A DNA stretch of 64,000 nt from Streptomyces sp. NBC_00523 (GCF_036346615.1 NZ_CP107836.1:7130001-7194000); one strand, 5' to 3'. Shown: positions 43,971 to 53,189, counted from the stretch's first letter. Translations and numbers: made by a program. The notes: generated from the letters alone by a model not told the origin.

Positions 43971-45538
43971 CAGCCGGTGACCCGGAGCGTGGAGACGGAA
44001 AGGGACCCGCCCGGCATCGCGAAGGAGACGCCCTCGCGCGCGACGTAGTGCACGTCGACCGTGGCCAGCGGGATCACGTCGTTGGCCTTGAGCAGCGCCT
44101 CCTGGGCCTTCTGCCAGGCGGCGCACTTGGCGTTGCGGTCCGTGGTGGAAGTGGCGGCGACATAGTTCTCGGCGTAAGCCGCGTTCTTCACCGCGCCGTA
44201 GTTGAGGCCGCCCTTGGCCGGCTCGGGGCCCAGGAAGTAGGTGCCACCGCGCGCGAGGGTGCCGCTGATCAGCGGAAAGACGGTGACGTCCCAGTCGCCC
44301 TGGTTGGCGGTGACGTCGGTGGCCCAGGCGGCGTTGTCGGCGTTGGTGAGCTTCACCTCGGCGCCGGTGGCGCGCAGGGCCTCGGCGACGTAGGAGTTGC
44401 CCGCGCCGCCGGCGACCGCGTTGGATCCCTCCAGCTTGATGCTGACGCCCTTCAGGACCTGCTTCGCCGCAGCCGTGTCCGTCCTGGTCAGCAGGGAGCC
44501 GTCGGTGGAGACGCACGCCGCCTTCTCGTCCACATACGAGGTGAGGGGCTGTCCGGTGCCGCCGAAGACGTTGTTGAACGCCTTGACGCTGACCGCCTGC
44601 GCGATCGCCTTGCGGACCTTCGGGTCAGCGCCCGGGTGCCCGGGGCGCTGGTTGAAGGCTATGTAGTTGCGGATGAACGGCGCGGATTCGACCGTGAACG
44701 TCTCGTTGCCCGTGAACCGGGTGGCGTCCGTGCCGGTGAGGGGGGCCAGGTCGAGGGCGCCGGTCTGCAGCTGGTTGGCGAGGGTCGACTCGTTCTTCGA
44801 TATCTGGACGCGCAGCCGGTCGGCCGGTTCCCCCGCGGGCATCGAGGCGTACCGCGGATACGCCTTGAATCCCTTGCGCAGCCGCAGTTCATACGAGGCG
44901 CCACGCCGTGCCGTCACCATTTCGTACGGTCCGGTGGCCGCGCCCTGGACAGCGCCCTGGGCGAGCGCGGTGGTGCCCGCGTCGAGGCCGGCCTTGCAGA
45001 CGATCCCGGCGGCGGTGCCGGACAGGCCGGCGAGGACCTCGCCCCACGGAGTGGCGGTGGTGATGGTGACGGTGCCGGCCGCGTCGTCGCCGGTGATCGT
45101 GGTCCTCTTCCCTGTGTTCGCGGCGCCGAACGTGAGCAGGGCACTGGCCGAGTTCGCCCGGTAGCGCTTCAGCGAGGCGACGACCTGCGAGGCGGTGAGC
45201 GCCGACCCGTCGGAGCAGGTCAGACCCTTCTTCAGAGTCAGCGAGGTCTTCGTCGGCGTGGTCGTCCAGGTGTCGGCGAGACCGGCGGCGAACGTACCGC
45301 CCTCGTCTTGGCCGATCAGCGGCTGGTACAGCAACGACGTGAGGGCGTAATCCGTCGAACCCGCGCCCTTCGCCGGGTCGAACGAGGTGACGTCGGAGGT
45401 GAATCCCACCTTGACGGTGGGCCGGCCCTCGTCGCCGCTCGATGCAGGACCGCCGGTCGGGCCGGCGGTGCAGGCGGAGGCCAGGAGGGAGGTGGCGGCG
45501 ACCGTGATGGCGCCGGAGAGGAACCGCAAACGGGGCAT
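43970..45538 (-). CDS. Peptide-binding lipoprotein (SBP family 5)
   Basis: 522 residues. The signal peptide ends in a lipobox (SLLASAC, Cys about residue 23), so it is anchored on the outer face of the membrane. SBP_bac_5 features include VKVGFTSDVTSFDPAKGAGS and LTSLLYQPLIGQDEGGTFAA. ATG 45538 has GGAGAG upstream. It begins a four- to five-gene operon for uptake and is divergent from an Lrp-type regulator. The ligand is unknown; an amidase and a CoA ligase nearby suggest an amide. Confidence 0.92.
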   Translation of the reverse strand: MPRLRFLSGAITVAATSLLASACTAGPTGGPASSGDEGRPTVKVGFTSDVTSFDPAKGAGSTDYALTSLLYQPLIGQDEGGTFAAGLADTWTTTPTKTSLTLKKGLTCSDGSALTASQVVASLKRYRANSASALLTFGAANTGKRTTITGDDAAGTVTITTATPWGEVLAGLSGTAAGIVCKAGLDAGTTALAQGAVQGAATGPYEMVTARRGASYELRLRKGFKAYPRYASMPAGEPADRLRVQISKNESTLANQLQTGALDLAPLTGTDATRFTGNETFTVESAPFIRNYIAFNQRPGHPGADPKVRKAIAQAVSVKAFNNVFGGTGQPLTSYVDEKAACVSTDGSLLTRTDTAAAKQVLKGVSIKLEGSNAVAGGAGNSYVAEALRATGAEVKLTNADNAAWATDVTANQGDWDVTVFPLISGTLARGGTYFLGPEPAKGGLNYGAVKNAAYAENYVAATSTTDRNAKCAAWQKAQEALLKANDVIPLATVDVHYVAREGVSFAMPGGSLSVSTLRVTG

Positions 45539-45717
45539 GGAGGACTCTCCAGGACTGAGAACTGAGAAGGAGCCGAGGGCTGGGGCAGGCGAAGAACTGG
45601 TCGGGAAGGGGACTTGCTCGGGGCCGGGCCGGGCCGAGGTCAGGGAGCGCGGGCAGTGCTGCGGTCTGTTGCGGCATACAGAACAGGCCACTTCCCCCGC
45701 GGCCCCGCAATTGCAAG

Positions 45718-45758
45718 AATCCGCATCGGAAAGGTGATCGCATGCATGAATCCGCAGG
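45718..45758. promoter_or_regulatory. AATCCGCA repeats near regulator start
   Basis: AATCCGCA occurs at 45718-45725 and again as AATCCGCAGG at 45749-45758, the second inside the first codons of the Lrp-type gene. The same word forms the arm of a perfect inverted repeat upstream of the amidase (46910-46928), so these are candidate binding sites for the regulator. Confidence 0.45.
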
Positions 45759-46809
45759 GGCCATCGGCCTCAGGGCCGCCACCACCCCGTCCCGGGGAAC
45801 ACTCGATGAACTCGATCTCGCCCTCGTCAACGCCCTGCAGATGGCGCCCCGCGCCCCCTGGGCGCAGTTGGCCCGTCCGCTCGGCGTGGACGCCGCGACG
45901 CTCTCCCGTCGCTGGTCCCGGCTGCGGGACTCCGGTGAGGCTTGGGTCACCTGCTACGCCTCTCCCTCCCAAGTCACCTACGGTGCCCTCGCCCTGATCG
46001 AGGTGTCGTGCGTGCCGCAGGCCCGGGAAACCCTGGCGGACCAGCTCGCCCGGCACCCGCAGGCGATGAGCGTGGAACTGGTGGCGGGATCCTGCGACCT
46101 GCTCCTGACGGTGGCTACGGCGACCATGTCGTTGATGAGCGGGTACGTACTGGCCCTCGGCCGTATCGAGGCGGTGACCGCCACCCGCACCCACCTGGTG
46201 CAGCACGTACACCGGGACGGCAGCGAGTGGCGCATGGACTCCCTCTCCCGCGACCAGAGGCGCGACCTCGCGGAGACCGAGGACGGTGGCGCCCACACCG
46301 CCGTTGCGGCCACGCTCACGCCCGAGGACCGCGTCCTGCTGCGCGTCCTCGCCGAGGACGGCCGCCGCTCCGTCACCTCGATCGCCGCCGAACTGGGCCG
46401 TCCGGAGTCGACGGTGCGAAGGTCGCTGAACTCTCTGCTCCAAGGCGGCAGAGCGGTACTGCGCTGCGACGCCGCCCACCTGTACGCGGGGTGGCGCAGC
46501 TCGGCGACGCTCTGGATGTCCGTACCGCCCGCCCAGCTCATGGCGGCGGGCGACGAACTGAGCCGCCTGCGGAACACTCGCATGGCGGCGTCGGTGTCCG
46601 CCGAGGCGAACCTGCTGAGCGTGGTGTGGCTGCATGCCCTGGACGACCTCGGCCGCTACGAGGTCCAGGCCGCCGCACGGATCACCTCCGTGCGGGTGCT
46701 CAACCGGGCCGTAAACCTGCGCTGGGTCAAGCGCATGGGCCGCCTGCTCGGTGACGACGGCCGCAGCACCGGCTGCGTCCCGGCCGACCCGTGGCACCCG
46801 GTCGTCTGA
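45742..46809 (+). CDS. Lrp/AsnC-type regulator with two HTH domains
   Basis: 355 residues holding two AsnC-like halves: winged helix 1 (LDLALVNALQMAPRAPWAQL, residues about 25-70) with a sensor domain, and winged helix 2 (TPEDRVLLRVLAEDGRRSVT, residues about 192-240) with a second sensor. This tandem form is common in Streptomyces. It is divergent from the peptide-transporter operon and faces the amidase and CoA-ligase genes, so it likely controls all three in response to a substrate. Confidence 0.88.
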   Translation: MHESAGAIGLRAATTPSRGTLDELDLALVNALQMAPRAPWAQLARPLGVDAATLSRRWSRLRDSGEAWVTCYASPSQVTYGALALIEVSCVPQARETLADQLARHPQAMSVELVAGSCDLLLTVATATMSLMSGYVLALGRIEAVTATRTHLVQHVHRDGSEWRMDSLSRDQRRDLAETEDGGAHTAVAATLTPEDRVLLRVLAEDGRRSVTSIAAELGRPESTVRRSLNSLLQGGRAVLRCDAAHLYAGWRSSATLWMSVPPAQLMAAGDELSRLRNTRMAASVSAEANLLSVVWLHALDDLGRYEVQAAARITSVRVLNRAVNLRWVKRMGRLLGDDGRSTGCVPADPWHPVV

Positions 46810-46909
46810 ACCGCCCGCGCCCGAACCGCCCCTCCCGCCGGGTCCCGTCCGAGTCGCCCCTTCCCAAGCCCTCCGATCTGCGCTTTCCCGCACCCCGCCC
46901 CCGGTCCTG

Positions 46910-46928
46910 GCGGATTCATGCAATCCGC
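46910..46928. promoter_or_regulatory. Inverted repeat GCGGATT-N5-AATCCGC
   Basis: A perfect 7-bp inverted repeat (46910-46916 and 46922-46928, spacer CATGC) 109 bp before the amidase start, sharing its arm with the AATCCGCA copies at the divergent regulator/transporter promoter. Confidence 0.6.
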
Positions 46929-47037
46929 AGGCCGGGTGGGGCCGGTCCCTGAGGCTGACACCACCGCCGGACGACAGCCGACCGACCGGCCTACCGACCG
47001 CCCGGCTCAGCCTCCGCACGGGAAGGACGCCACACCC

Positions 47038-48489
47038 ATGTCCAGCCGCACCTCCGCCGGCGATGACCTCGCCCACCTCAGCGCCACCGACGCCCTCCGG
47101 CTCTTCGCCCGCCGCGCGCTGTCGCCCGTCGAACTCATGCGGGCCGTCATCGAGCGTGCGGAGAAGGCCGAACCGCGTATCAACGCCTTCACGGAGCGGC
47201 TCTTCGACGAGGCCCTGGAACAGGCCCGGCACGCTGAGGCCCGCTACCTCGGCAAGGACGGCCTGGTTCCCCGTCCACTGGAGGGAATCCCAGTCGCGGC
47301 CAAGGAGAAGCACGCCATCCTGGGCCGCACCCTGACCGAAGGCTCCCTCGCCCACAGGGGCCGCATCTCCACGGAGAACGCCCCCGTGATCGACCGCATC
47401 CTCGGTGCGGGCGGCATCATCCACGCTCGCACGGCGACACCGGAGTTCTCGCTCAGCACGTACACGCACTCCCGTATGTGGGGCATCACCCGCAACCCCT
47501 GGAACCCCGACTTCACCCCCGGCGGCTCCTCCGGCGGCGCGGGCGCCTCCCTCGCCGCCGGTACGACCCTGCTCGCCTCGGCCTCCGACATCGGGGGCTC
47601 CACCCGCATCCCGGCCGCCTTCACCGGAACCGTCGGCTTCAAGGCCCCTTACGGACGCAACCCCGGCCTCGGCGTGCTCACCGCCGACCACTACCGCGGC
47701 GACGGTCCCATGGCCCGCACCGTGGACGACGTCATCGCCTTCCAGAACGTCCTGGCCGGCCCCGATCCCCGCGACCACGCCTCGATCCGCCCCAAGCTGA
47801 CCCTGCCCACCGCTTACGAGGACGTGACCGGCGCACGTATCGCCCTGTGCGTCCGACTCGGCGAGTACGACGTCCATCCGGAAATCGAGGCGCACACGCG
47901 CGCCGCCGCCCAGGCCCTCGCCGATGCCGGCGCACACGTGGAGGAGATCACCCTCCCCTGGACGCGCCTCGACCTGTTGACCGCGGTCGCCGGTCACTTC
48001 TCGACGCTTTTCGGCGCCCTCGTCGTCGAGGTGGCCGAAAGCCACCGCGACCTTCTCAGCCCGTATACGGTCTCCTTCGCCGACACAATGAACTACGCGC
48101 GCACCAAGGTGAGTTACCTCGACTCCGTGCGCGCCGAACACCGGTTGCAACGAGCCCTCGCCGCAGCCATGGACGGATTCGACGCACTGATCTGCCCCAC
48201 CACCGCCGTGCCCGGCTGGCACGCGGGCGACGACCTCGCGGGCGACAAGGTCGTGGTGCACGGCCAGGAAGTGGCGGACACCCTGTGGAGTGCCATGACC
48301 ACGCCCTTCAACATCAACAACCGCTGCCCCGTGCTCAACGTTCCGTCCGGCATGTCGAGTTGGGGAGTCCCCACCGGCCTCCAGATCGTCGGACACCCCT
48401 ACGACGACCCCGCCGTCTTCCGCATCGGCAAGGCGCTGGAGACCCTCCGCCCCTGGTCGTTCGCCCAGATCAAGGACGGCCTGCGGTAG
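47038..48489 (+). CDS. Amidase-signature-family amidase
   Basis: 483 residues. The Ser-cisSer-Lys triad is visible: Lys in VAAKEKHAILG, the cis-Ser in GGSSGGAGASLAAG and the nucleophile in SASDIGGSTRIPA. Cytoplasmic enzyme that hydrolyses a carboxamide to an acid and ammonia. ATG 47038 follows GGGAAGGA. The acyl-CoA ligase gene 92 bp downstream could activate the acid, and the transporter operon could import the amide. Confidence 0.92.
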   Translation: MSSRTSAGDDLAHLSATDALRLFARRALSPVELMRAVIERAEKAEPRINAFTERLFDEALEQARHAEARYLGKDGLVPRPLEGIPVAAKEKHAILGRTLTEGSLAHRGRISTENAPVIDRILGAGGIIHARTATPEFSLSTYTHSRMWGITRNPWNPDFTPGGSSGGAGASLAAGTTLLASASDIGGSTRIPAAFTGTVGFKAPYGRNPGLGVLTADHYRGDGPMARTVDDVIAFQNVLAGPDPRDHASIRPKLTLPTAYEDVTGARIALCVRLGEYDVHPEIEAHTRAAAQALADAGAHVEEITLPWTRLDLLTAVAGHFSTLFGALVVEVAESHRDLLSPYTVSFADTMNYARTKVSYLDSVRAEHRLQRALAAAMDGFDALICPTTAVPGWHAGDDLAGDKVVVHGQEVADTLWSAMTTPFNINNRCPVLNVPSGMSSWGVPTGLQIVGHPYDDPAVFRIGKALETLRPWSFAQIKDGLR

Positions 48490-48581
48490 CCCGGCGAGCC
48501 TTGCTGACGCCCCGCCCCCGCAGGAACGCGCGGTCGGCCCCGACTTCCACCACCAACCAGCCCCATCGAAAGGCAGCTCCT

Positions 48582-50507
48582 GTGCATGCCCCCGAACCCG
48601 ATCTGCTCTGGCCGGCCTACGACCACCCGGGCGCCCTGGCGACGATCGAGTCCATCGCGCTCGAGGACCGCGGCCTGCCCGGTTCCACGTACGACCTACT
48701 GGCACGCGCCGCCGTGCTGTGGCCCGACCGGCCGGCTCTCACCATGCTGCCCAGCGCGGGGCAGTGGACACATGGCGAAACCGTGTCCTTCGGGCAACTG
48801 CGCGATCAAACACACCGCATCGCCAACCTCTTCCACCGACACGGCGTTCGCCGTACCACCGCCGTGGGCCTGCTGTCCCCCAACGCCGGGCTGCTGCCCG
48901 CCACCCTCCTGGCCGCCCAGCTCGCCGGCTGTGCCGCACCGGTCAACCCGGCGCTCGCCGCCGATCACGCCGAACGGCTGCTGGCCCTGGCCGGGGCAAG
49001 GGTCCTGGTCGCGGCCGGACCCGAACTCGATGCCGCCGCATGGCGGACGGCCCGCACGGCGGCGGCCTCACTCCGCTGCTCGGCGCTGTTCGCCCTGCGC
49101 CCGGTCGGCGCACCCGAGCCCACGCCCGAACTGGAACCGATCGAGGGGGTCCACGTCGCCTATCTGCACGTCGAGGCTGCCGCCCAGCCGGCCGAGCTCC
49201 ATCCTGGTGTGGTGCCTCCCAAGGCCGGCGACCTGGCCGCGTACTTCCACACCGGCGGCACCACCGGCGCCCCCAAGCTGGCCGCTCACACCCACGCCAA
49301 CGAGGTGACCGACGCCTGGATGATCGCGGCCAACAGCACGTTGGACCCCGATTCCGTACTCTTTGCCGGACTGCCGTTGTTCCACGTCAACGCCTTGGTC
49401 GTCACCCTGCTCGCACCACTGTTCCGCGGTCAGCACGGCGTGTGGACCGGCCCCCTCGGCTACCGCGAACCTGCGCTGTTCGCAGTCTTCTGGAAGATCG
49501 TCGCGCATTTCCGGATCGCCACCCTGTCCGCGGTCCCGACCGTCTATGCCGCCCTCGCCCGGATTCCGGTCGACGCGGACATCACCTCGCTGCGCTTCGC
49601 GATAGTCGGCGCGTCCCCTCTGCCGCCGGCGGTACGCGCGGCGTTCGAGCACCACACCGGCGTCCCGCTCTGCCAGGGGTACGGACTGACCGAGGCCACC
49701 TGCGGCAGCGCTCGGAGCTTCCTGCACGAACACCGGCGCCCGGAGGCCGCGGGCCAGCGCATGCCCTACCAGCACGTGAAGACGGTAGGGATCGACAGCG
49801 ACGGGACCTGGCACGACCTCCCGCAGGGTGAACCCGGCATTCTCGCCATCAGCGGCCCCACGGTCTTCCCCGGCTACGTAGTCGGCCACGACGACACCGG
49901 ACCGCGCCTGGAGACCCTCGGCAGTGTGCGCGACGGCTGGCTCAACACCGGCGACCTCGCGCGCGTGGATTCCGACGGATTCATCCACCTGCTCGGCCGC
50001 GCGAAGGACCTGATCATCCGCGGCGGCCACAACATGGACCCCGCCGTCATCGAGGACGCCCTCCTCACCCACCCGGCCGTCACCGGCGCAAGCGCCGTCG
50101 GACGCCCCGACCCTCACTCCGGCGAGGTCCCCATCGCCTACGTCACCCTCAGGCCCGGCACGACCGGCACCGGCCCCGAGGAATTGATCGCCTTCGCCGC
50201 GCAGCACGTACCCGAGCGAGCCGCGGCCCCCAAGGAGGTCATCGTCTTGTCGGCTCTGCCTCTGACCGACATCGGCAAACCCTCCAAGGTTCCTCTGCGC
50301 CTCGACGCCACCCGGCGCGCGATCTCCACAGCCCTGGCCGGCCTCGGCATCGCCGGCGTCGACGAACAGATCCGATGCGAACTGGCAGACGGTCGCCCCA
50401 TGGTTTCCCTGCCGCCCGTCGCCGACCCCGACCAGCGCCGCCGGATCATCGCCCAACTCGCCCCGTACGACGTGAGCTGGGCATTCACCGACCACGGCAC
50501 GTCGTGA
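48582..50507 (+). CDS. AMP-forming acyl-CoA synthetase
   Basis: 641 residues of the ANL superfamily. P-loop-like motif HTGGTTGAPK, YGLTEATCG (A5), GDLARVDSDGFIHLLGRAKD with LIIRGGHNM (A7-A8), and the C-terminal catalytic Lys in TDIGKPSKVPL. GTG 48582 is behind AAAGG. It should activate a carboxylic acid to the CoA thioester; the sequence resembles cyclohexanecarboxylate/aryl-CoA ligases but the substrate is open. Probably cotranscribed with the amidase. Confidence 0.9.
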   Translation: MHAPEPDLLWPAYDHPGALATIESIALEDRGLPGSTYDLLARAAVLWPDRPALTMLPSAGQWTHGETVSFGQLRDQTHRIANLFHRHGVRRTTAVGLLSPNAGLLPATLLAAQLAGCAAPVNPALAADHAERLLALAGARVLVAAGPELDAAAWRTARTAAASLRCSALFALRPVGAPEPTPELEPIEGVHVAYLHVEAAAQPAELHPGVVPPKAGDLAAYFHTGGTTGAPKLAAHTHANEVTDAWMIAANSTLDPDSVLFAGLPLFHVNALVVTLLAPLFRGQHGVWTGPLGYREPALFAVFWKIVAHFRIATLSAVPTVYAALARIPVDADITSLRFAIVGASPLPPAVRAAFEHHTGVPLCQGYGLTEATCGSARSFLHEHRRPEAAGQRMPYQHVKTVGIDSDGTWHDLPQGEPGILAISGPTVFPGYVVGHDDTGPRLETLGSVRDGWLNTGDLARVDSDGFIHLLGRAKDLIIRGGHNMDPAVIEDALLTHPAVTGASAVGRPDPHSGEVPIAYVTLRPGTTGTGPEELIAFAAQHVPERAAAPKEVIVLSALPLTDIGKPSKVPLRLDATRRAISTALAGLGIAGVDEQIRCELADGRPMVSLPPVADPDQRRRIIAQLAPYDVSWAFTDHGTS

Positions 50508-50738
50508 GGCCGCCCTGCTGTCCCTTCCCCGAGGCGACCCCGGCCCGCCGCGCGCCGGTCTCCTCGCCACGTCCCCATCCAGGAATCGAGCGTCATATGA
50601 GCGTCAGGATTCCTCGAAAGAACCCAGGAAGCACTGCCGAATGGACCGCATCCCTCAGAAATCGCAGGTCGGGCAACCCAGAGGGGTCGATGTACCCACG
50701 CGACCCGCTGCATCCACGAGTACAGGTCGACCGACCCA

Positions 50739-50756
50739 TCTACGAGATCTCGTAGA
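50739..50756. repeat. 18-bp perfect palindrome
   Basis: TCTACGAGATCTCGTAGA reads the same on both strands. It lies in a gene-free stretch 10 bp from the end of an RNA methyltransferase remnant, in sequence also containing loosely repeated ACAGGTCG / GCAGGTC words. Role unknown; a recombination or protein-binding site is possible. Confidence 0.6.
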
Positions 50757-50765
50757 AAGTGCAGG

Positions 50766-50840
50766 TCAGACGCCCTTTGTAGCCGGTTCGAGAATGGCCA
50801 CGCACTCCACATGATGCGTCATCGAAAGCACATCGACTTT
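50766..50840 (-). pseudogene. 3' tail of a TRAM/TrmA-type RNA methyltransferase
   Basis: The minus strand encodes KVDVLSMTHHVECVAILEPA then TKGV and a stop at 50766. This is the C-terminus of RlmCD/TrmA-type (uracil-5-)methyltransferases, whose active-site region and HHVECV end are well conserved. Nothing upstream continues the protein, so only the last 24 codons remain. A breakpoint of a past insertion or deletion. Confidence 0.8.
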
Positions 50841-50910
50841 GGGGGCAGTCGATCAGACTGCCAGCTCGGTGACCTCCGTATACGCCTCCCGCCCCACTCC
50901 ACCCGAGAGC

Positions 50911-51216
50911 TCAACTCGTCGGGACCTGCCCTTGCCGTCCTTGATGCATCCAGGCGATAAGGTCGAACACGCGCAGGACGCCGATGTCCTCACCCATCCC
51001 CGCCTTGTCGCGGAGACGGGCCAACTGATCGTAGAAGGCGCCGTTGTCCGCCCGCAGGGCTGCAGCCAGCGCTGCCCAGAAGGAGTGGTCTGTCTTCGGT
51101 CGTTCAAAGAGCTGCTTGATGCGGAGGTCGTAGATGGGGATGAGGTGGGGACGCTTGCGTGCCAGCAGTTTGCCTGCGACAACCGGGCCGCTTGGGCCTC
51201 CCCGTCCTGGAAAGCC
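50911..51216 (-). pseudogene. DUF6308-like protein, C-terminal remnant
   Basis: In the minus-strand frame ending at TGA 50911 the sequence reads VVAGKLLARKRPHLIPIYDL, IKQLFERPKTDHSFWAALAA and IGVLRVFDLIAWMH, the C-terminal half of a family of actinobacterial hypothetical proteins that I take to be DUF6308. The frame is cut by a stop at 51217 and has no proper start, so it is a fragment. Confidence 0.65.
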
Positions 51217-51344
51217 TCATTGACGCCCCCGACGGTTTCCTCGCCCAAGACGCCGCGACAAACCCGGCGCTACCCGAGCGAGTGATGGAACGGCTCATCA
51301 CACGAGCTCTGCTGAGTAACGAACCAAGTCGCCTCGGGCGCTGA
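51190..51344 (+). pseudogene. Leucine-rich-variant repeat protein remnant
   Basis: The plus strand to TGA 51344 encodes LPVLESLIDAPDGFLAQDAA and TNPALPERVMERLI, a typical LRV repeat (x-NPALP-x-x-V-x-x-L). Only about one and a half repeats and a short tail remain, and the 5' side runs into the DUF6308-like remnant on the other strand, so this is a truncated gene end. Confidence 0.6.
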
Positions 51345-51486
51345 AGCCCTGCCTTCACCAACTCGCCCTCTGATCAAGCCAACCGATGACATTGCGTCAA
51401 ATGGACGTAACCGAGCGCCATGGAGTCATCTGTGTCGGTAGACAGGGCGCTGAGGGGTCAGGCAGGGCTATTGGGGGGTTGCGAGC

Positions 51487-51699
51487 ATGAGGTTGACGAT
51501 CAATGTGGGTGTGCTGCTCGCCGTCATCGTCCTCCTCAGGCTGCGCCGCCGTACTGAGGCCCGCAGCCGCAACGACGAGAAGCTGACCGTCGTCATCGTG
51601 CTCGCCCTGGGCGTGGTCATCGCCCCCACCCCGGTGGGCGAGAGCATCCTCGACGCCCTGGGCCAGCTCGCCTCCGGCATCACCAAGTCCAGCCACTGA
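51487..51699 (+). CDS. Small membrane protein
   Basis: 70 residues with two hydrophobic stretches: VGVLLAVIVLLRL and TVVIVLALGVVIAPTP, separated by a basic loop (RRRTEARSRNDEK), and a short tail. A frame-broken relative is found at 63024-63176. It precedes the membrane-anchored nuclease gene by 19 bp, so they are one operon; both have transmembrane segments and may work together. I do not know a function; such genes are frequent on actinobacterial mobile elements. Confidence 0.7.
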   Translation: MRLTINVGVLLAVIVLLRLRRRTEARSRNDEKLTVVIVLALGVVIAPTPVGESILDALGQLASGITKSSH

Positions 51700-51718
51700 C
51701 AACCCCGGAGCCCAGCCG

Positions 51719-52447
51719 ATGCCCACCCGCCACCCGCGACGTCCCCGCCCCGGCACGCGACGGCCCGCACGCCGAACGCGCCAGCGCCGCCGCTACGCAC
51801 GCACCCGCCGGCAGCGGCAGCGCGACCGCCAGGTCCTCGTCCTCGGCGCCGGCGTCCTGGGCGTCGCTGCACTCTGGGCCGCCGTCGCCTGGCTGGTCAC
51901 CCATCTGTGGGCCGTGGTCATGCTCGGGGCGGTCGCGGTCGTGGCCGCGACCTGGTTCGTCAACCAACGCCGCCAGCGGCACGCCTGGAACCGGGTCCAG
52001 CAACAGGCACTGCGCTACGCACTGCCGCAGCTCGACGCGCTGGCCCACCGTGATTTCGAGTACGCGGTCCGGGATTTGATGCGCCGCGACGGATGTACCG
52101 ACGCCCGCCAGGTCGGAGGAGCCGGCGACAACGGCGCCGACGTCCTGGCCACCGACCCCCAGGGCCGCGTCTGGGTCATCCAGTGTAAGCACCGCCGCGC
52201 CGGCGACCGTGGCTCCGCCGTCGGCACCCCCGACCTCCAGCGCGTCAACGGCACCGCCCGCCAGCTCTACGGCGCCGACATCGTCCTCGTCGTCACGAAC
52301 GGGCGATTCTCCAGTCGCTGCGCACCGCTCGCCGAGCAGCTGCACATGCACCTGGCCGACCGGCGCATGCTCGCCGCCTGGGCCGCTGGGAGCCGGCCGT
52401 TGTGGGAGCTCCTGCCGAGAGTGCCGGGGCCCCGGGCAGGAAACTGA
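51719..52447 (+). CDS. Membrane-anchored Mrr-like nuclease
   Basis: 242 residues. A very basic N-terminus (residues 1-38) is followed by two transmembrane helices (about 40-82, VLVLGAGVLGVAALWAAVAW and VVMLGAVAVVAATWFV) and a C-terminal Mrr_cat domain: FEYAVRDLMRRDGC, then GADVLATDPQGRVWVIQCKH with the PD-(D/E)xK residues Asp, Gln and Lys. Mrr-type enzymes cut modified foreign DNA; membrane-anchored forms may meet incoming DNA at the envelope. It shares an operon with the 70-residue membrane protein. Confidence 0.82.
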   Translation: MPTRHPRRPRPGTRRPARRTRQRRRYARTRRQRQRDRQVLVLGAGVLGVAALWAAVAWLVTHLWAVVMLGAVAVVAATWFVNQRRQRHAWNRVQQQALRYALPQLDALAHRDFEYAVRDLMRRDGCTDARQVGGAGDNGADVLATDPQGRVWVIQCKHRRAGDRGSAVGTPDLQRVNGTARQLYGADIVLVVTNGRFSSRCAPLAEQLHMHLADRRMLAAWAAGSRPLWELLPRVPGPRAGN

Positions 52448-52658
52448 CGAAGTGAACGTCCGAGTCCGGCCCCATACGTGTTGGTCCTCCCGGCCGGCGC
52501 GGGGTGTTTCGCCGCAGGACCCCGTTCCTCTTCGGGGCTGACCAGTCTCTGCCCGGTGGACCAGGGTCTTCCGCGCAATTCCTCCGGTCACATCGCCATC
52601 CGTCCTACCCTGACTACAGGGCGTACCCCTCTGCGCCTGTCCATGTCGGGAGGGCCCC

Positions 52659-53189
52659 ATGCCAGCAGCGCCAATCGAGCAGCCGACCCCGCCGTCGTAT
52701 CCACCGAAGACGCCTCCGCCGCCGAAGAAGCCGGCCTCCCCGCCTCGCCCCGAGACTGCGGACGGCGGCTCGGGCGGGCTTGTCAGGTCGGCGCGGTGTG
52801 GGGTGGTGATGCGGGGCCGGCGTGGCGCGAACTGGGTGTACGCGGCGAACCGGTGGGCGCCCAACAAGGCCAAGGAAGCTGTCCTCACTCAGCTTGCGGC
52901 GTGGGATTTCCGTCCCGGTCAGAGCGTGTTGGACGCGGTCGAGGCGGTCACGGTGCTCCTTGTCGCGACAACGGTCGCGGACCAGGGGCATCGGGTGTCC
53001 GTGCATCTGTCCGACCAGGACGGGCAGGCCTGCATCCTTGCCCTGTCCCATCATCCTGGTCTCGCCGACTTGGACGACGATGCCGGCCCGGAGGTGCTGC
53101 ACCAGGTGACGGCGCACCGCTCGGTTACCGAGTGCGGGATGGACACGGGCCCGGACGGCCGCCGTGTCTGGGCCGTCGTGGATCTCTGA
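52659..53189 (+). CDS. Hypothetical protein with Pro-rich N-terminus
   Basis: 176 residues from ATG 52659, preceded by GGGAGGG. Residues 1-37 are Pro/Lys-rich (TPPSYPPKTPPPPKKP). The rest, with VLDAVEAVTVLLVATTVADQ and a C-terminal WAVVDL, has the layout of an anti-sigma-factor-like HATPase but without clear N- and G-boxes, so I do not assign ATP binding. Monocistronic; function unknown. Confidence 0.55.
   Translation: MPAAPIEQPTPPSYPPKTPPPPKKPASPPRPETADGGSGGLVRSARCGVVMRGRRGANWVYAANRWAPNKAKEAVLTQLAAWDFRPGQSVLDAVEAVTVLLVATTVADQGHRVSVHLSDQDGQACILALSHHPGLADLDDDAGPEVLHQVTAHRSVTECGMDTGPDGRRVWAVVDL

Noticed and set aside
45640..48705. 1021-codon minus-strand open frame
   Set aside because: It crosses the Lrp-type regulator, amidase and ligase genes antisense; its translation is Gly/Val/Arg-rich shadow sequence.
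50766..50840. Attachment site in the 3' end of the RNA methyltransferase gene
   Set aside because: A second copy of the 3' end would be expected on the other side of the element; none was seen within the window.
52659..53189. HATPase anti-sigma factor
   Set aside because: Overall layout is suggestive, but no N-box Asn or DxGxG/G-x-G motif is present.
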